Positions 22,951-34,844 are shown, counted from the first letter of the stretch. The stretch: 64,000 nucleotides of DNA from Portulaca oleracea (GCA_029582165.1 CM055875.1:1570001-1634000), one strand, 5' to 3'. Translations and numbers: made by a program. Notes: a model not told the origin generated them from the letters alone.

Positions 22951-23749
22951 AGACTCCACACGATAAGGCCCAACGGGAAATGTTGTTCCAAACGCAGTGC
23001 TTCGTAGGTGGAAAAGTGTGCACTCTTGTCATCGATGGAGGAAGTTGCACGAATGTCGCATCTACCACTATGGTCGAGAAGCTTGGCTTGCCTCTATTAC
23101 CACACCCTCGTCCCTATTCACTCCATTGGCTCAACGATCACAACAGCATCAAGGTAACTAAGCAAGTCTTAGTAAATTTTTCTTTTGGATCTAACTATGA
23201 TGATTCCCTTGTTTGCGATGTTGTCCCTATGAGCACTTGTCACATTTTATTGGGACGACCATGGCAATATGACAAGAAAACGGTGCACAATGGGTTGAAC
23301 AACACTTATACATTCACCCATAAAAACAAGAAAGTCAAGTTACTTCCCCTTTCTCCGCGAGAGACCGAAACTTCAAAAGCCGGGATGGGTAGAGAGTTGA
23401 GGAACCTTTTCATGATGACAAAAACACGGGATGAGTGTACTCTTGGCGAGGATGAGCTCCCTTTTGCTTTATCTTTGCCTCGTAGTGAGCCTAGTGAGAT
23501 TGAGAGTTCCCAAGCACCACATAAAAATTCCCTACCGCACCTTAACCCTTCACCTCCACAAGACAAGCCTCCATCTACTTTCTTGCATATGGATGATGGG
23601 TACATTGTCGGATTTGAAGATTGTGGGTTGTCAAGCATGTTTGTTCGAAGCGTTCGGGAAGTTCGGAACTTCATGGGGACGATTGATGAAGAGTGCTTCA
23701 GTTTTAACCCCCAAGAGTTGAGGGAAACTCTTTTTCAAGAGGGGGAGTA
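22935..23749 (+). pseudogene. Retropepsin-like domain fused to LTR junction
   Basis: After the frameshift the frame continues as ALHIHETPHDKAQREMLF. Then comes the retropepsin-like domain with LVIDGGSCTNVAS, where plant gypsy relatives also have DGGS rather than DTGA, and a second motif HILLGRPWQYD. A roughly 120-residue spacer without recognisable domains follows, up to the purine tract (RETLFQEGEYE). Autonomous relatives have reverse transcriptase after this point; here it is deleted. The open frame running on into the LTR has no biological meaning. Confidence 0.85.
23737..23749 (+). other. Polypurine tract of nested gypsy
   Basis: AAGAGGGGGAGTA directly before the 3' LTR. Confidence 0.85.
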
Positions 23750-24815
23750 TGAACCGTATTGGGTTCAGTGTTAGGTCCGGGTTCCTTTCTCCTCTCTGGT
23801 GACCACCGCCAAGCGAACCGCTTCGTCCAACTCGAGCCTCGAGTTGCAATTTCTGGTCACTTCGGGAGCTGGGAGGCTAGTCTCGGCCATCCGATGGATG
23901 GGCCCCGGGGCTCCTTAGGGAGGGGCCCGCTCACAACACCGACCCCGAAGGCCTCGGATCGGCCGCCGTCTCGAGACTAGAGCATAGAAGGTATCGGGGT
24001 GCGAGTGTTTAAAACCCCCGGGATTAATAAAAACCAGGGCACAACCGTGGCCATCAGAGGGCTTGTTCGACCGAGCCACCTCACGCTCACCCGGCAATGT
24101 TTCGCCAGCGTGAAGCCGGGCGTCGGGGCTGCTTCGCCGTTCCTTTTGCTTGCTGGCGGCGTTTACTGTCAGTTGTCATCGCACACAACCACGCATCCAA
24201 GACACCCGCTCGAGCCTTCCTCCCGCCGCCGAGCTGAACCTGCCGGAGATGTCTTGCGCGACGATCGACGACAGTAAGGCCCGGCGGCGAGCCGAAGGCA
24301 CCTTTCGCCCGAGCGTTCTGGAAGACACCTTTTTTACGCTGTTTTGGCTTAATTTTGGGTTTAGTATAAATAGCTTGTTATCTCATTTTTCCAGGAAGCT
24401 TTTGATGATTATGAACATGCTTATGCATTGGTTAGGGTTTCCCTAAGTTTTCTCTCAAAATCTAGATTACTTTATCCATTGATTAATGGTGGTGTTTCTA
24501 GTCATTCCTTTATTGATCATTTGGTGGATTCTTCCTTTATGATGGTCATGGTGGGGTGTTAGGCTTTGGTGGTGGAATCTCCTTTATCCAAGGTCATATC
24601 CAATCCCTTTGGTGTTCAAGGTTATTGATATTGGTTGATTTTGGTTATTATTCTTGTTATTATTCAAGTTCAAGGCTATTGTTGAGAAGTTCAAGCATGG
24701 GTGATTGAGATGTTCATCTTTCTCCCCTTATTCTATTGCTTATGGATTTCTCTCATCTCTTCTACAACAACAACTCAAGCTAAGTCTACAATCTCTCCCA
24801 TCGCGCTACGCTCCA
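23750..24815 (+). repeat. 3' LTR of nested gypsy
   Basis: Begins TGAACCGTATTGGG and ends CGCTACGCTCCA. Its middle part (24060-24325) differs strongly from the left LTR by many 1-4-base losses, whereas the last 490 bp are almost identical. TATA box at 24365-24373. Confidence 0.92.
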
Positions 24816-24820
24816 ATTTC

Positions 24821-26172
24821 CATGAAATCAAAGTATTGCCAAGAAAAATAACAAAACCACTAATAGATCTCCTGCTGTACTTACACGCACCCCAATCTGA
24901 ATCACTAAAGCCTTGGAGTGTGAAATCATCATCTTTATGTATTACAATACCTAAATCAGAGTTACCTTTCAAGTATTTCAACACATAAACTACTACTTTC
25001 CAGTGCAAGTCTGTGGGTGCTTTTAAATATTGGCTGAGATGTTGAACAGAGAAAGCTATATCAGGCCTTGTGTTTACCAAGAAATTCAACTTACCCACGA
25101 GTTGCCTGTACTGGAAAGGATCAGACACGGCAATGCCTGATTCTGGTGACAGTTTGCTGTTGATGTCCATGGGAGAGACATCAGCTTTCATGTCTTCTGT
25201 GCCAAATTCACATAAGAGTTCTCGTGTGAACTTCTTTTGTGTTAAGATCAGGCCCCCTGCAAAATTTTCAATCTCCATTCCAAGAAAAAATTTAGCAGTT
25301 CCAAGATCTTTAATTTTAAAAACTTCATGTAGGTGAGACTTTAAAGAGTTAATTTCTTGCATATCATCACCAGTAATAAGCAAATCATCCACGTAAACAG
25401 CTAAATAAACTGATTTTCCCTTAGATCTTCTATAGAATAAAGAGTAGTCATTATCAGAATGTTTATACCCCCTATTATAAAGCACTTGAGTGAGTTTTGC
25501 ATACCATTGTCTTGAAGCTTTGCTTCAAGCCATACAAAGATTTGTTGAGCTTGCACACCATATTTGGATCTGTCTTGGAAACCCCATTTGACACCCTCAT
25601 ATAAATCTCTTCATGAAGGTCACCATGAAGAAATGCATTGTTAATGTCCAGTTGAAAGAGAGACCAATCCCTTTTAACAGCTATAGACATCATGGTTCTG
25701 ATTGTGGTCATTCTCACAACAGGGGAGAAGGTTTCATTGTAATCAATCCCAGCTTTTTGTGTGAAACCTCTCACAACTAGTCTAGCTTTCAATCTCTCAA
25801 CGCCTCCATCTGCCCTATGCTTTACTTTGTAGACCCACTTACTGTCAATAGCTTTTCTCCCTTTCGGAAGGCTCACTAAATCCCAAGTCTTGTTTTCTTG
25901 CAGAGCTTGTAATTCCTGTTTCATAGCCTGAATCCATCCTGAATGTTTGCTTGCTTCTGAGTAGCTACTTGGCTCATGTGTATCTAAGTAGGTGATGTGG
26001 TCAGAATCGTTATTAGTAGTGCCACAAAAAACAGTCTTGGGAGTATAATGCAAGTCAGTAATTTTAGAAAGGCCAGTTTCATAATCATCCAAATACCTTG
26101 GAGCTTTATGAGCTCTTTCTGATCTCCTGAGATTCTGTAGACCAGCTGTCTGTGGTTGTGCTTCCTCAGCAA
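24821..26172 (-). pseudogene. Copia reverse transcriptase and start of RNase H
   Basis: RT motifs include [49 protein letters not shown] and [10 protein letters not shown]. There is a frameshift near 25485, then LAVYVDDLLITGDD (active-site YVDD) and VGKLNFLVNTRPDIAFSV. The chain ends in the RNase H connection (GCKYSRRSISGFVIFLGN), where the nested gypsy LTR begins at 24815. Frameshifted and interrupted, so not functional. Confidence 0.92.
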
Positions 26173-26179
26173 TTTCTTG

Positions 26180-27121
26180 CTAAGATTCAGTTCTTATGGT
26201 ATTCTCAGTGTCATGTATGATATCAAAACTATCAGAAATATTATAATCTGTAACAAGATTTTCCTTTGTAGTGTCTTGTTTTTGAAAAGGGAAAATAGAC
26301 TCATGGAACACTACATCTCTAGAGATGACAAAACAATTGGATTCTAAGGAGTACAGTTTGTAAGCCTTTTTACCTTGAGGATAACCAACAAAAACACATT
26401 TCTCAGCTCTTTCCTTAAATTTATCTCTTCCATGTTTTAGGGTATTTGCAAAACATTGACACCCAAAAACCCTTAGATGATTATAAGCAGGTTTCTTGCC
26501 AAAAAGCCTTTCATAAGGTGATTTATTCTCCAACAATGGTGTAGGCATCCTATTGATCAAATATGTGGCAGTTAAAATACTTTCACCCCAAAAAAACAAG
26601 GGTAAGCTAGATTGGAACATAAGGGCTCTAGCCACTTCAAGTAAGTGCTTATGCTTTCTCTCAACGACCCCATTTTGTTGAGGTCTTTGAGTGCAGCTAG
26701 TTTCATCAAGGATCCCTTTCTTGGCAAAGAAATCAATGGCTTGGTTACTTTTACCTATTTCAAGAGCATTGTCTGACCTAATCTTTCTTACCTTTGTATC
26801 AAATTGGTTTTCTACCATGGCAGTAAAGGATTGCAAGAGGCCAAAGGCCTCATGCTTTGTGACCATAAGGTAGGTCCAAGTGCATCTTGTGAAGTCATCC
26901 ACTATTGTGAGAAAATATATGTGCCCCAAATGACTTGTTGTGTGAAAAGGACCCCATGTATCAACATGAATAAGATCAAAGCATTTAGTAGTTGATATAT
27001 TGTTATTCTGAAAAGGCAAACACTTCTGTTTTGCTCTATGACAAACATCACAAACATCTTTACAAGAGTTTTGATTCTGTTCCAACGTACATGGCAAAAG
27101 TTTCATCCTAGTTCTGGACAT
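26180..27121 (-). pseudogene. Copia integrase
   Basis: Begins in the HHCC region (RLGHMS, then CDVCHRAKQKC). The catalytic core has D in FDLIHVDTWGPF, D in IRSDNALE and E in QQNGVVERKHKHLLEVARAL. These are the three acidic residues of DDE integrases. The C-terminal part shows the copia motif FGCQCFANT and KCVFVGYPQGKKAYKLY. A stop at the end (near 26180) separates it from the RT, which continues in the same element. Confidence 0.9.
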
Positions 27122-27133
27122 GTGACCTAAACG

Positions 27134-27853
27134 TTAATGCCACAGGTTGCTATTGGCAGAGTCATCACATCTCACAGTTTTACAAAAAGAATCTTGAAAG
27201 GTTCTTCTCTCCAAGAAATACAAGCCTTGAGCTTCTTTACCAAGGATCACTGCCCTCTTCAAGGAAGGGGCCTGCATTATACAATTAGGTAAGGTCACAT
27301 GTATAGGCTGGGTTAAGTCTTTTATAGAGCACATAGCATCTTTATCCCCACACATATGATTAGTGGCGCCAGAATCCAAAATCCAATTATCTTCAGTTAA
27401 ATTGAGAAGACAAGAGACAGTATTTGACATGTGTTTAATTGAAAAGGATTGGATGTTACCTAAGGATGTGTCTGTTGCTTCTTCTCCTGTGCTAGAAGAG
27501 GTAGGCTCACTATCAAGATTCCTCAGCAGATGATGTAATAATTGCATTGCTTGATCTTTGTTGAAAGGAGGTGAAGAGCTGGATTCTTTTTGTCCTGATG
27601 TATTCTTATCCCCATCATGAACTACAACATTTGCTTGCCTTCTTGTATTTCCTTGGTTGAAGGTTCTATTTTGAGATTTGTTCTGGTTCTTAGGAGGATA
27701 CCCATGGATTTTGTAGCACTTGTCGATCGTGTGACCAGGCCTTTTACAATGATCGCAGAAAAGATTTGATTTCTTGGTATCCTGATTCCTTTCAAAACCA
27801 GATTGCCCTCTTTGTGCAGTCTTGTTGGCGTAAAAGGAGGCTGAACTCATCAT
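27134..27853 (-). pseudogene. Copia gag end, protease and pre-integrase region
   Basis: This frame holds the zinc knuckle CDHCKRPGHTIDKC and then the aspartic protease motif WILDSGATNHMCG (about 27378-27340). The protease body appears cut short: soon after VTLPNC the sequence goes directly to LGKEAQGLYFLE, the GAG_pre-integrase motif, so most of the protease is deleted. It ends at LWH-stop-RLGHMS, where the stop codon TAA (about 27134) interrupts the integrase zinc-finger start. Confidence 0.85.
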
Positions 27854-28505
27854 TAACTTGGCTTAAAGAGGGCAAAGAACTCATCATTAAGATGTTCCCC
27901 CTTATGTGAGTATAACTATCATTGAAGCCCATCAGAAATTGCAATAATTTTTGTTCTTCAAAATGGATTTCAAATTGGCGATTAATCTGTGGCTTACAAA
28001 CGCACTTTCCACATTGATAAGAGGGAAAATTTGTGACTGCTCCCTTTTCTTCCCATAATTTCTTCGCGGTTGTGTAATAAGTCGAGATATCCATGGAGTC
28101 TTGGGACAATCTTGAAACCTTCTGTTGAATTGAGTATAATTTCGCTTTGTTTGTCTGCCCAAATCTCTCTGTCAGCTCGTTCCATAGATCTTGCGAATTT
28201 GTGGAATACAGAACGCTATCACGGATGTTCTTTTGCAGGGAATTTAATATCCAGGAAAGCACCATGTCGTTGCCCCTTTTCCAATAAGGAAGTCGGGGAT
28301 CGTCTGTGCCTGGTCTTGACAAGGTTCCATCGACAAATGCTGCTTTGTTCTTTGAGGAAAGGGCCACTGTCGCAGACCTTTTCCAGGTGTCGAAATCTTC
28401 ACCTGTGAAAGGCTCCGCAACAAGGGCTATCCCCGGTTGGTCTGATGGATGTATGAACAGAGGATCACAGGGATCCGGAACGAAGCCTTTTGAAGAGTCT
28501 CCCAT
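27792..28505 (-). pseudogene. Copia gag
   Basis: The frame starts at MGDSSKGF (28505), 45 bp after the PBS. It carries the plant copia gag pattern: PLFIHPSDQPGIALV, then FDTWKRSATVAL, AAFVDGTLSRP, WNELTERFGQTNKAKLYSI and a C-terminal LQFLMGFNDSY. It runs into a frameshift near 27830-27850. The CCHC zinc knuckle (CDHCKRPGHTIDKC, about 27765-27725) is in the next frame. Gag would form the virus-like particle. The lineage is not resolved by eye. Confidence 0.85.
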
Positions 28506-28549
28506 GGCGAGCGAAGGTGGTGAGGAAGAAAATCGGATCTTGCCCTAAA

Positions 28550-28563
28550 GGGCTCTGATACCA
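28550..28563 (-). other. Copia primer-binding site
   Basis: Minus-strand TGGTATCAGAGCCC begins at the first base after the 5' LTR; it is the initiator-Met tRNA type. Confidence 0.9.
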
Positions 28564-28796
28564 TGAAAAGGTTGGAGCAGAGGAATGAAGAACGAAAAGA
28601 AGAAGAAGATGGAGATTTTGAATTACTGAAAATGAGAGGGAATGGAACATTAGCCTCTGACCAAAAGAAAAACCAAAGGGGAAACCGGCCCAAGAAAACA
28701 AAAGGCCGGCCCAAGAAACTAAAGAAAACCAAAACAGAAAAACAAAAACAAAACACCTATTTCTATCTTACAACACTCTATCTTATAACTCTAACA
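28564..28796 (-). repeat. Copia 5' LTR
   Basis: 233 bp. Only about three base differences from the left LTR are visible apart from the 25-bp gap. Confidence 0.92.
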
Positions 28797-28801
28797 CAAT
28801 T

Positions 28802-29096
28802 AAAGTTAGGCAAATTAATGTTAGTGCTATGTTGATTGATAAAGCTTTATCTAATGAATTATATATAGCAAAAGAAATGTACAAAATTAATAGTAATTAA
28901 TTTAGAAAAATTGTATGTATTGGCATTAATACATTAAACCTACACAGTAAAGGGTCTTTTTAACATTACTATTCTTATCCAAAATATTTTTTCATATAAA
29001 TGAAAGCTATTCTTAAAATTTACTTGATAGTATTTTTTTTTTTTGTAAAAGAGATTTCAATAGTCATATGAGTTTATTTTGAATTAATTTGCAAGT
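28802..29096. other. AT-rich non-coding DNA
   Basis: Continues the sequence that lay to the left of the copia insertion at 19644. No gene. Confidence 0.5.
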
Positions 29097-29101
29097 AATG
29101 T

Positions 29102-30687
29102 TGTAGGACCCCGAGAAAAGAGCGACCGCTTTTCCCCGTGATACGCTACTTAAACGATCGGGAGGCGACTAAGGTTGCTTAATCCTTAAATAATGATATT
29201 TTTTAGTTTTCGAAATTCGTTTTCCGGGTGATGAAACTTTATTTATTTACAAACCCGTTTTTTTATTATTTAAATTATCCGCAACTACACAAGTTAATTT
29301 TACAATAATTTAATCTCGGCCCACTTAATAAATCTAGGCCCAAGAAGCAAGCGGACCTCCAGAGCTCGTTAAAACCCGCTTAGGTTTTAACGAGTCCTGG
29401 GCTGGACTTCTCGCCTGCAGGCCCAGAGGAAAGATGGGTTGAAATTAATAAAACCTGCCTAGGTTTTATTAATCTCTGGCCCATCTCTCCTCGGGCCTAG
29501 CCTAGAATGGGTGTCGGGCTTGGACTTAATTATTTTATTAAATTATTTATGCGAAAAATCGAATACTTTAAATAATTAAACGAATTTGTAAAATGTAAAA
29601 GAGTCGCCAGCCGATTTAAGGAAATCGACAAACCATAAAATAAGAAAAGAAAGACTCCGGTCTACAAACACGATTTCTAGATTCGGGGGTAAGGTCACGA
29701 ATTCGAGAGTTATAAGAACTCTCGAATCCGCCTGTTATAAAACAGACGCTACTAAAATCGACATTGAAAAGAAAGAGAGCGGGGAGAAGTTTGGTTAATT
29801 TCGCGGAATTATTATTCAAATCATGTAATATAAAATACGATTTTTACTTTACAAAATATGTACAAGTAATGGAATTAAATAATGAATTACATGATTAATC
29901 ACAACAATATAAATAACGAAATCGAACCTTGTTTAATGGTGGCGCATTCGATGAATTTGATCCCTTGAGTTGCCCTTGACTTGAAGCTTGGATGAGAAAC
30001 CGTGAATGGTTTGAAAAAGTGGTATATGGATGGTTATATGGTTGTGATGAGCGTGATTATGAGGGGATTAGAAATTGATATGGATGATGAAATGTTGAGA
30101 GAATTGGAGTATAGTGTAGGAATAAATGATAATAATAGATGATGAAAATGAGAATAGAGTAAGGGTATTTTGATGATAGTAGTTGGTGGAATGAAGGTGA
30201 AATGGAGGGGGTATTTACAGGTGATGGTATGAGAGGTTTGGAGGGAAACCATGGGGGACATACCCCACGTATCATGCCATCCGGAGACCAAAACCTAGGC
30301 GGGTTTTGGGTAGTCAATCAAAGGGTCAAACACGTGGGCGAAAATCAGGGGATTACGTGCATGCATGCAGATTTTGACGCCAGATCGTTTAAAACCTAGG
30401 CGGGTTATAAAATGTTCAACACACGGATCAATGACATGGCAAAAACGACGTCGCTCCGCTTCTGGAATTAAAACCTATGCGGTTTTAATTCCTGGGTCGG
30501 GGCGCGCTTTTGGGCGCACTTTTGCGTGGGCTGGTCTTCTGAAGATTAAAATGCATGCGGCCTGTTTTGACTTCTTGGACTTGGGCTGTTGATCTTTTGG
30601 GCCCAATGGCCCATTTATCATTTGGCCCATATGGCTTGCTGATTTTGATGAGTCGGGATTATACCGGTACAAATTCCGCTGTCTACA
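29102..30687 (-). mobile_element. Solo LTR, Tat-type
   Basis: 1586 bp from TGTAGGACCCCG to GCTGTCTACA, flanked by AATGT (29097-29101) and AATAT (30688-30692), a 4-of-5 match. The layout parallels the LTR at 33125: TGT-GGACC start, conserved GGGGGTAAGGT plus a long hairpin (29698-29730), and a minus-strand TATA-like CCTGTAAATACC near 30207. No internal element sequence is attached, so it is probably the product of LTR-LTR recombination. Confidence 0.75.
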
Positions 30688-30692
30688 AATAT

Positions 30693-33124
30693 ATGATTAT
30701 GTTTGGTTTAGATTGGTTTATAATTATGATAGTTATTGCATTGGTTTTAATATATGAGATGAATATAGTGTTATTCTTGCTAGAATGTGTTTAAGGTTTG
30801 TTTTAATATTAGAATATGCATGAAGTAGGTGTGATTAAGTGATTGATCTGATTTCATATGTTATTATTGATTAATGGTACTTGTGAGTAAATTTTAAATG
30901 TAGTATGTTTTAGTTTTAAAAGTATTTCACAAAGCGGGAGTAGATTTTTAGAAATTTTAATTAAAACCATAAGTTTATGATTATTATTAGATGAAATCTT
31001 TTAAAAGGCTCTTGTTTAAATCTTCTTATGGTTTTTATAAATTTAATCATGTTGTGTTTAGTAATGTTTTGATTTTTGATGTATTAGTCATATTATTTTT
31101 TGTTGTTATCATGTGCGGTGTGGTAATACGTGTTTTATCGATGTTCCTTATTTCAAAATACTTCAAATTTTGGTCACGAAAGAAGGATTATTTTTCTTCA
31201 TGTGCATGATTTATTTTCATAAGGTTTCGATGTCGAAAATTCGAGTTTTGTTGTGATTCTATGATTAGGTTTAAAGAAAATGTTGAAAATTTAATTTGTT
31301 TATATGAGTTTTGGTGTTAGTTTGGGTATAGATTGACCCTGGTTGTGTTAGGGAGGTGAAGGGGAAGGTATTTTACCTTAGTAGGCTATTTAGAGGAACA
31401 AGTTGGAGTCGTGGGATAGTTTGATTAGAATTAGGATCGAAAAATCCAAAATAAAAATAAAGCAGCTTGACGAGAATTGTTGTGTCACGCTATAACGATC
31501 ACCATAAATTGGGTAGTTAAGCTTTAACCCTGCTGTTCAGTCTGGAAGTTCCTTATTGTGTAAGCTTTCATACGAATTTTGCAGATCGGGTTTTCGAGGT
31601 GTTTACTCTAAGTTATGACCCAACTAACCGACCTAGGTCAGAACTGGACAAGTTTTATAGTTGGTTGTTTTTTAGAACCTTAGGGTGTGTTTTAGGTCTC
31701 TAGGTCACCATAAGAGTTTTAGTAGACATCCCAAGATTTCTAGAAAGTCTAAAACCAGACCCATAGGATATCGGGAAGTTAAGTTATGGTCCTTGCTTTG
31801 TGACTGATGCAATCTGCCCAGTTTGTTCTTTGATAAATGTATTTTAATGTGAGAAATATTTATTTATTTGTTATACGTTAATTGATTAAAATATGTGAAA
31901 TTATTTTAAATGTTAGGTTATGAATGATGGGAACCTTATACTGTTCCTAGGGGTGGGTTAGACTAATTCCGTACGCCGCGTTTTGATTTTAGAAATTATT
32001 TTATTTTAGGCACGATCTAGACCGTCTGTTTTGGTGAGCTCAAGTGTATTTGTGAAGTGAAGAGAAGATTACCAGGTAATGTCTATGTTTGAATCCCCTT
32101 AGAATGCTCCTTTATTTATTTTGTGGTTTTAAATCTGTTTTATGAAGCGTGCATCCCGTTGGGGATTTTCTGTGAAATGAAGACTGTCTGATTTAGATGT
32201 TTGTGAGTCATTTTCTAAGTTGAATAAAATGTGACAGTCTTTTAAACTCTGAGTTTCATTCTGTCACTTTTGGAAAATGGTTGGGCTTTGTTTAAAGTAT
32301 GATGACTAATAATTCATAAGATACTAATAATCAAAGTGAAACAATAAGCGGGTTGCGGGTAACGAACCAATGACCATGATATGTTCCTGCAGAGAGTTAT
32401 CAAGCGATCGGGGAGTCCCGATACGTTATGAGATTGAGTGTGCACACGTGTGATTCTTATTCTGGGATGACCATCCAGGTTCTGATTATGAGGATTTGAG
32501 ATCGTGTTCCGAGATTGAGATTGAGATTATGATTATGATATTCTGGGATATGCAAATCTCACACGCATAATAAAATTCTGAATTATTTTATAGAAAAGAG
32601 GATTTTGTTATCTGATATCTGAATTTGAGATTGAGAGTCAGCTGAGATGATTATTTTGAAATGTTGTGATTTCTGAGTTGAAAGCTTGTACTGTTGTTTT
32701 TTAGTTATGTTATTTCTAACTCTGTGATTTGGGTTTTCAAATGAGTTACGAAAAGGTTTGACTTGTTCACTTCTCCCCCTAAATGAATTGAAATGAATTT
32801 GAAATTGTTTTGACGGTTAGGCATAGACATTATTGAGTCCTCATGTTTTTAAATGTTTTGTTTCAGATGAAGAGTTATGTGATGGGAACGGGAACTAGAA
32901 GTGATGACGATTGATTGAAGTTAGAAGTTCTATAAATAAAGTTTAGTTTATGTTGTAGATTTGAAGTTAGTTAATGTTTAGTTTATGTTGTTCTAGAATT
33001 GAATGTTCTCTTGTTTATTAAATTGAAATAATTAATAATTAGTTGTTAGTTTTTCCCTTTCTTGCCTTGTATTCCTTCGGAGATATGACAGTAACGCCCA
33101 AATAAAAAGAAAAAAAAATGAAAC
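30693..33124. other. Non-coding AT-rich DNA with one duplicated block
   Basis: No gene is recognised. 31050-31375 is the intact copy of a block that is interrupted at 44240-46931. The text style (long, AT-rich, with sites like CGATCGGGGAGTCCCGATACG) resembles an old LTR, but I cannot place its ends. Confidence 0.45.
31050..31375 (+). repeat. Duplicated block, uninterrupted copy (A)
   Basis: Matches 44250-44481 plus 46825-46931. Shared stretches include TGTGGTAATACG, TTATTTCAAAATACTTCAAA, TAAGGTTTCGATGTCGA and GTTGTGTTAGGGAGGTGAAG. Both copies keep a short hydrophobic frame (ISKYFKFW), but replacement and silent differences occur at about the neutral ratio, so I do not call it a gene. Confidence 0.85.
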
Positions 33125-34224
33125 TGTGGGACCGGGGAATTAAGTTCCATTTGTGTCCCTCGCAGTAAACGGCGAGTCGAAAGGGGTGTCTTTTCTTTGA
33201 AGGGATTTACTTGAATTTCCCGCTAAAATAAATTTAAAAAACTTAAGTAAACTCTTTTTTAGTTGGAAACTTTTACTCTCTCAACGAAATAAACAGAAAA
33301 CAAAAAAAAAAGAGAAATAAAAGAAATAAAATAAGAAAAAGACTACAAACAGAGAGGCTCGGGACCGGGATCCGAATTATTGACTGTGGCGATACCTGCA
33401 GGTATTGTAAGTTAGTGGCCTGGAAAAAAAAAGTCTCAAACCAGGAAGTCAGATCTGAGCCACGGGTGGCGAATCGCCACGTATTCCGTCGATCCGACCT
33501 CGAGTCTTCTTCGAACACGAGGCAGACCGGACGAAGGCGCATGCATACCGCCAGGTGTTGCCAGTCTCTGATCCGGATTTCATATTATTTACACTTGAAA
33601 TTAAAATAAAAACAAAATCTTTCTACCCTTAAATTAGTTTCTGAAACTGAAGATAAAAACCGAAAAAGAGAAATGAAAAGAAAAAAGAGGGACAACCGCC
33701 ATTAATTTTTGAATGAGAATTAATAAACTCAAAAGTTAAGACACCACAAACCACGAACCACGAGATTCGGATCCGGGGGTAAGGTTACGAATTCGAGAAT
33801 AAAAATTCTCGAATTCGCCCGTTCAACGAATGGACTCTACTAAACCGGTTAAATAAAAAGAAAGAAGAAGAGGGGGAGAAGAAGAGAGTAGAAATGGAGT
33901 ATTAATTAGCATAATTAATGTTATTTAGTTACATGCAAATGTGATAATAAAAAGCTAGAAATAAATATACAAAAGGAAGAAAGGAATAAACATGAATATG
34001 TCTTATTTACAAACATTCAAGTTTAATTAGGTCGAATTTAATATTAACTCATGTTACAGAATAATATAAGTGAAGAAGAAATAGAGAGAGAGAGAGATAG
34101 AGAGAATGAAATATCAATTAAGATGAATGCAAAATGAGTAAAATGGAGGGAGAAGAGAGAAAATCACCTAGTGTCAATACGCTAGGGTGATTCTGGTGTT
34201 TAGGATGGATGAAATAGGATTGGG

Positions 34225-34234
34225 TATTTATAGG
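34225..34234 (-). promoter_or_regulatory. TATA box of Tat-like 3' LTR
   Basis: Minus-strand CCTATAAATA. Confidence 0.65.
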
Positions 34235-34281
34235 TGAAATCGGGGTTGGAATTTAGGTTAAAAGAAAAATTGGGTCGCAAC

Positions 34282-34665
34282 CACAATACCTGCAAGCATG
34301 GTGGGCTTTGGAGGCGCCCAGCTGCACGTTTCCCTAGGTTGACGCGCTTCACGAGGCAACCCGGGTCGGGCCTGACCTACCCATATACCTGACGGTATGC
34401 TGGGCCTAGGAAAAGCCCAATTGCGCGCTTCCAAAGGTTGGCACGCTTCCCAAGGCAATCTGGGTCGGGCCTGACTCGCTTGAATACCTGCCGGTATGTT
34501 GGGCCTAGGAAAAGCCCAACTGCACGCTTCTCAAGGCGGGCACGCTTCCCGATGTGACACCGGGTCGGGCATGACCCACCCACATACCTGTCAGTATGTT
34601 GGACCTGGGAGAAGCCGAGTTGCACGCTTCTCGAGGTGGGCACGCTTCCCAAGGCTTCACTTTTT
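34282..34665. repeat. 99-100-bp tandem repeat inside the LTR
   Basis: Four copies with GGGCCTAGG-type landmarks at 34302, 34401, 34500 and 34600. Each contains an ATACC-NNNN-GGTAT palindrome or a close variant, then GCACGCTTCTC and TGGGTCGGGCCTGAC. Confidence 0.85.
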
Positions 34666-34844
34666 GGGCTGTTTGGGTCGAGCTTTCTTTATGATGGCTT
34701 TTTTATGGTTTTTCCTTTATTTCTTCATCATTTTTTGCATTTCAAAATTCTTGGCATTTTTCTAAAATATTCTAAAAAAAAGATACTCAAAATAAATAAC
34801 AATATTTACAAAGCTGAATAGAATGATATAATTCAGCGTCTACA

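Larger units (their letters stand above)
20296..24815 (+). mobile_element. Non-autonomous gypsy element (gag-protease only) inside copia
   Basis: A 4.52-kb plus-strand element with LTRs 20296-21370 and 23750-24815 and a perfect ATTTC duplication (20291-20295; 24816-24820). It has the initiator-Met PBS just after the left LTR and the purine tract AAGAGGGGGAGTA just before the right LTR. The 2.38-kb interior codes for gag and a retropepsin-like domain only. RT, RNase H and integrase are absent, and the frame runs straight into the purine tract and LTR. Confidence 0.95.
19650..28796 (-). mobile_element. Ty1/copia retrotransposon with a nested gypsy insertion
   Basis: The LTRs (19650-19907 and 28564-28796) start TGAAAAGGTTGGAG and end CTCTAACA on the plus strand. 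A perfect 5-bp duplication CAATT flanks the element (19645-19649; 28797-28801). The PBS is beside the right LTR and a purine tract is beside the left. Domains run protease-integrase-RT-RNase H, the copia order, on the minus strand. Positions 20296-24815 are a later insertion, so the copia sequence itself is about 4.6 kb. The LTRs are nearly identical apart from 25 bp missing from the right copy, yet the genes are broken. Confidence 0.95.
33125..34844 (-). repeat. 3' LTR of second Tat-like element
   Basis: Ends TGTGGGACC... and ...GCGTCTACA on the plus strand. Contains a 14-bp palindrome ATACCTGCAGGTAT (33392-33405), a 13-bp-stem hairpin (33788-33817), a TATA box at 34225-34234 and a tandem repeat at 34282-34665. 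Confidence 0.88.

Noticed and set aside
19645..28801. An endogenous pararetrovirus or other viral copy
   Set aside because: The domain order, LTRs, PBS and 5-bp duplication are those of a Ty1/copia element; no movement or coat protein seen anywhere in the window.
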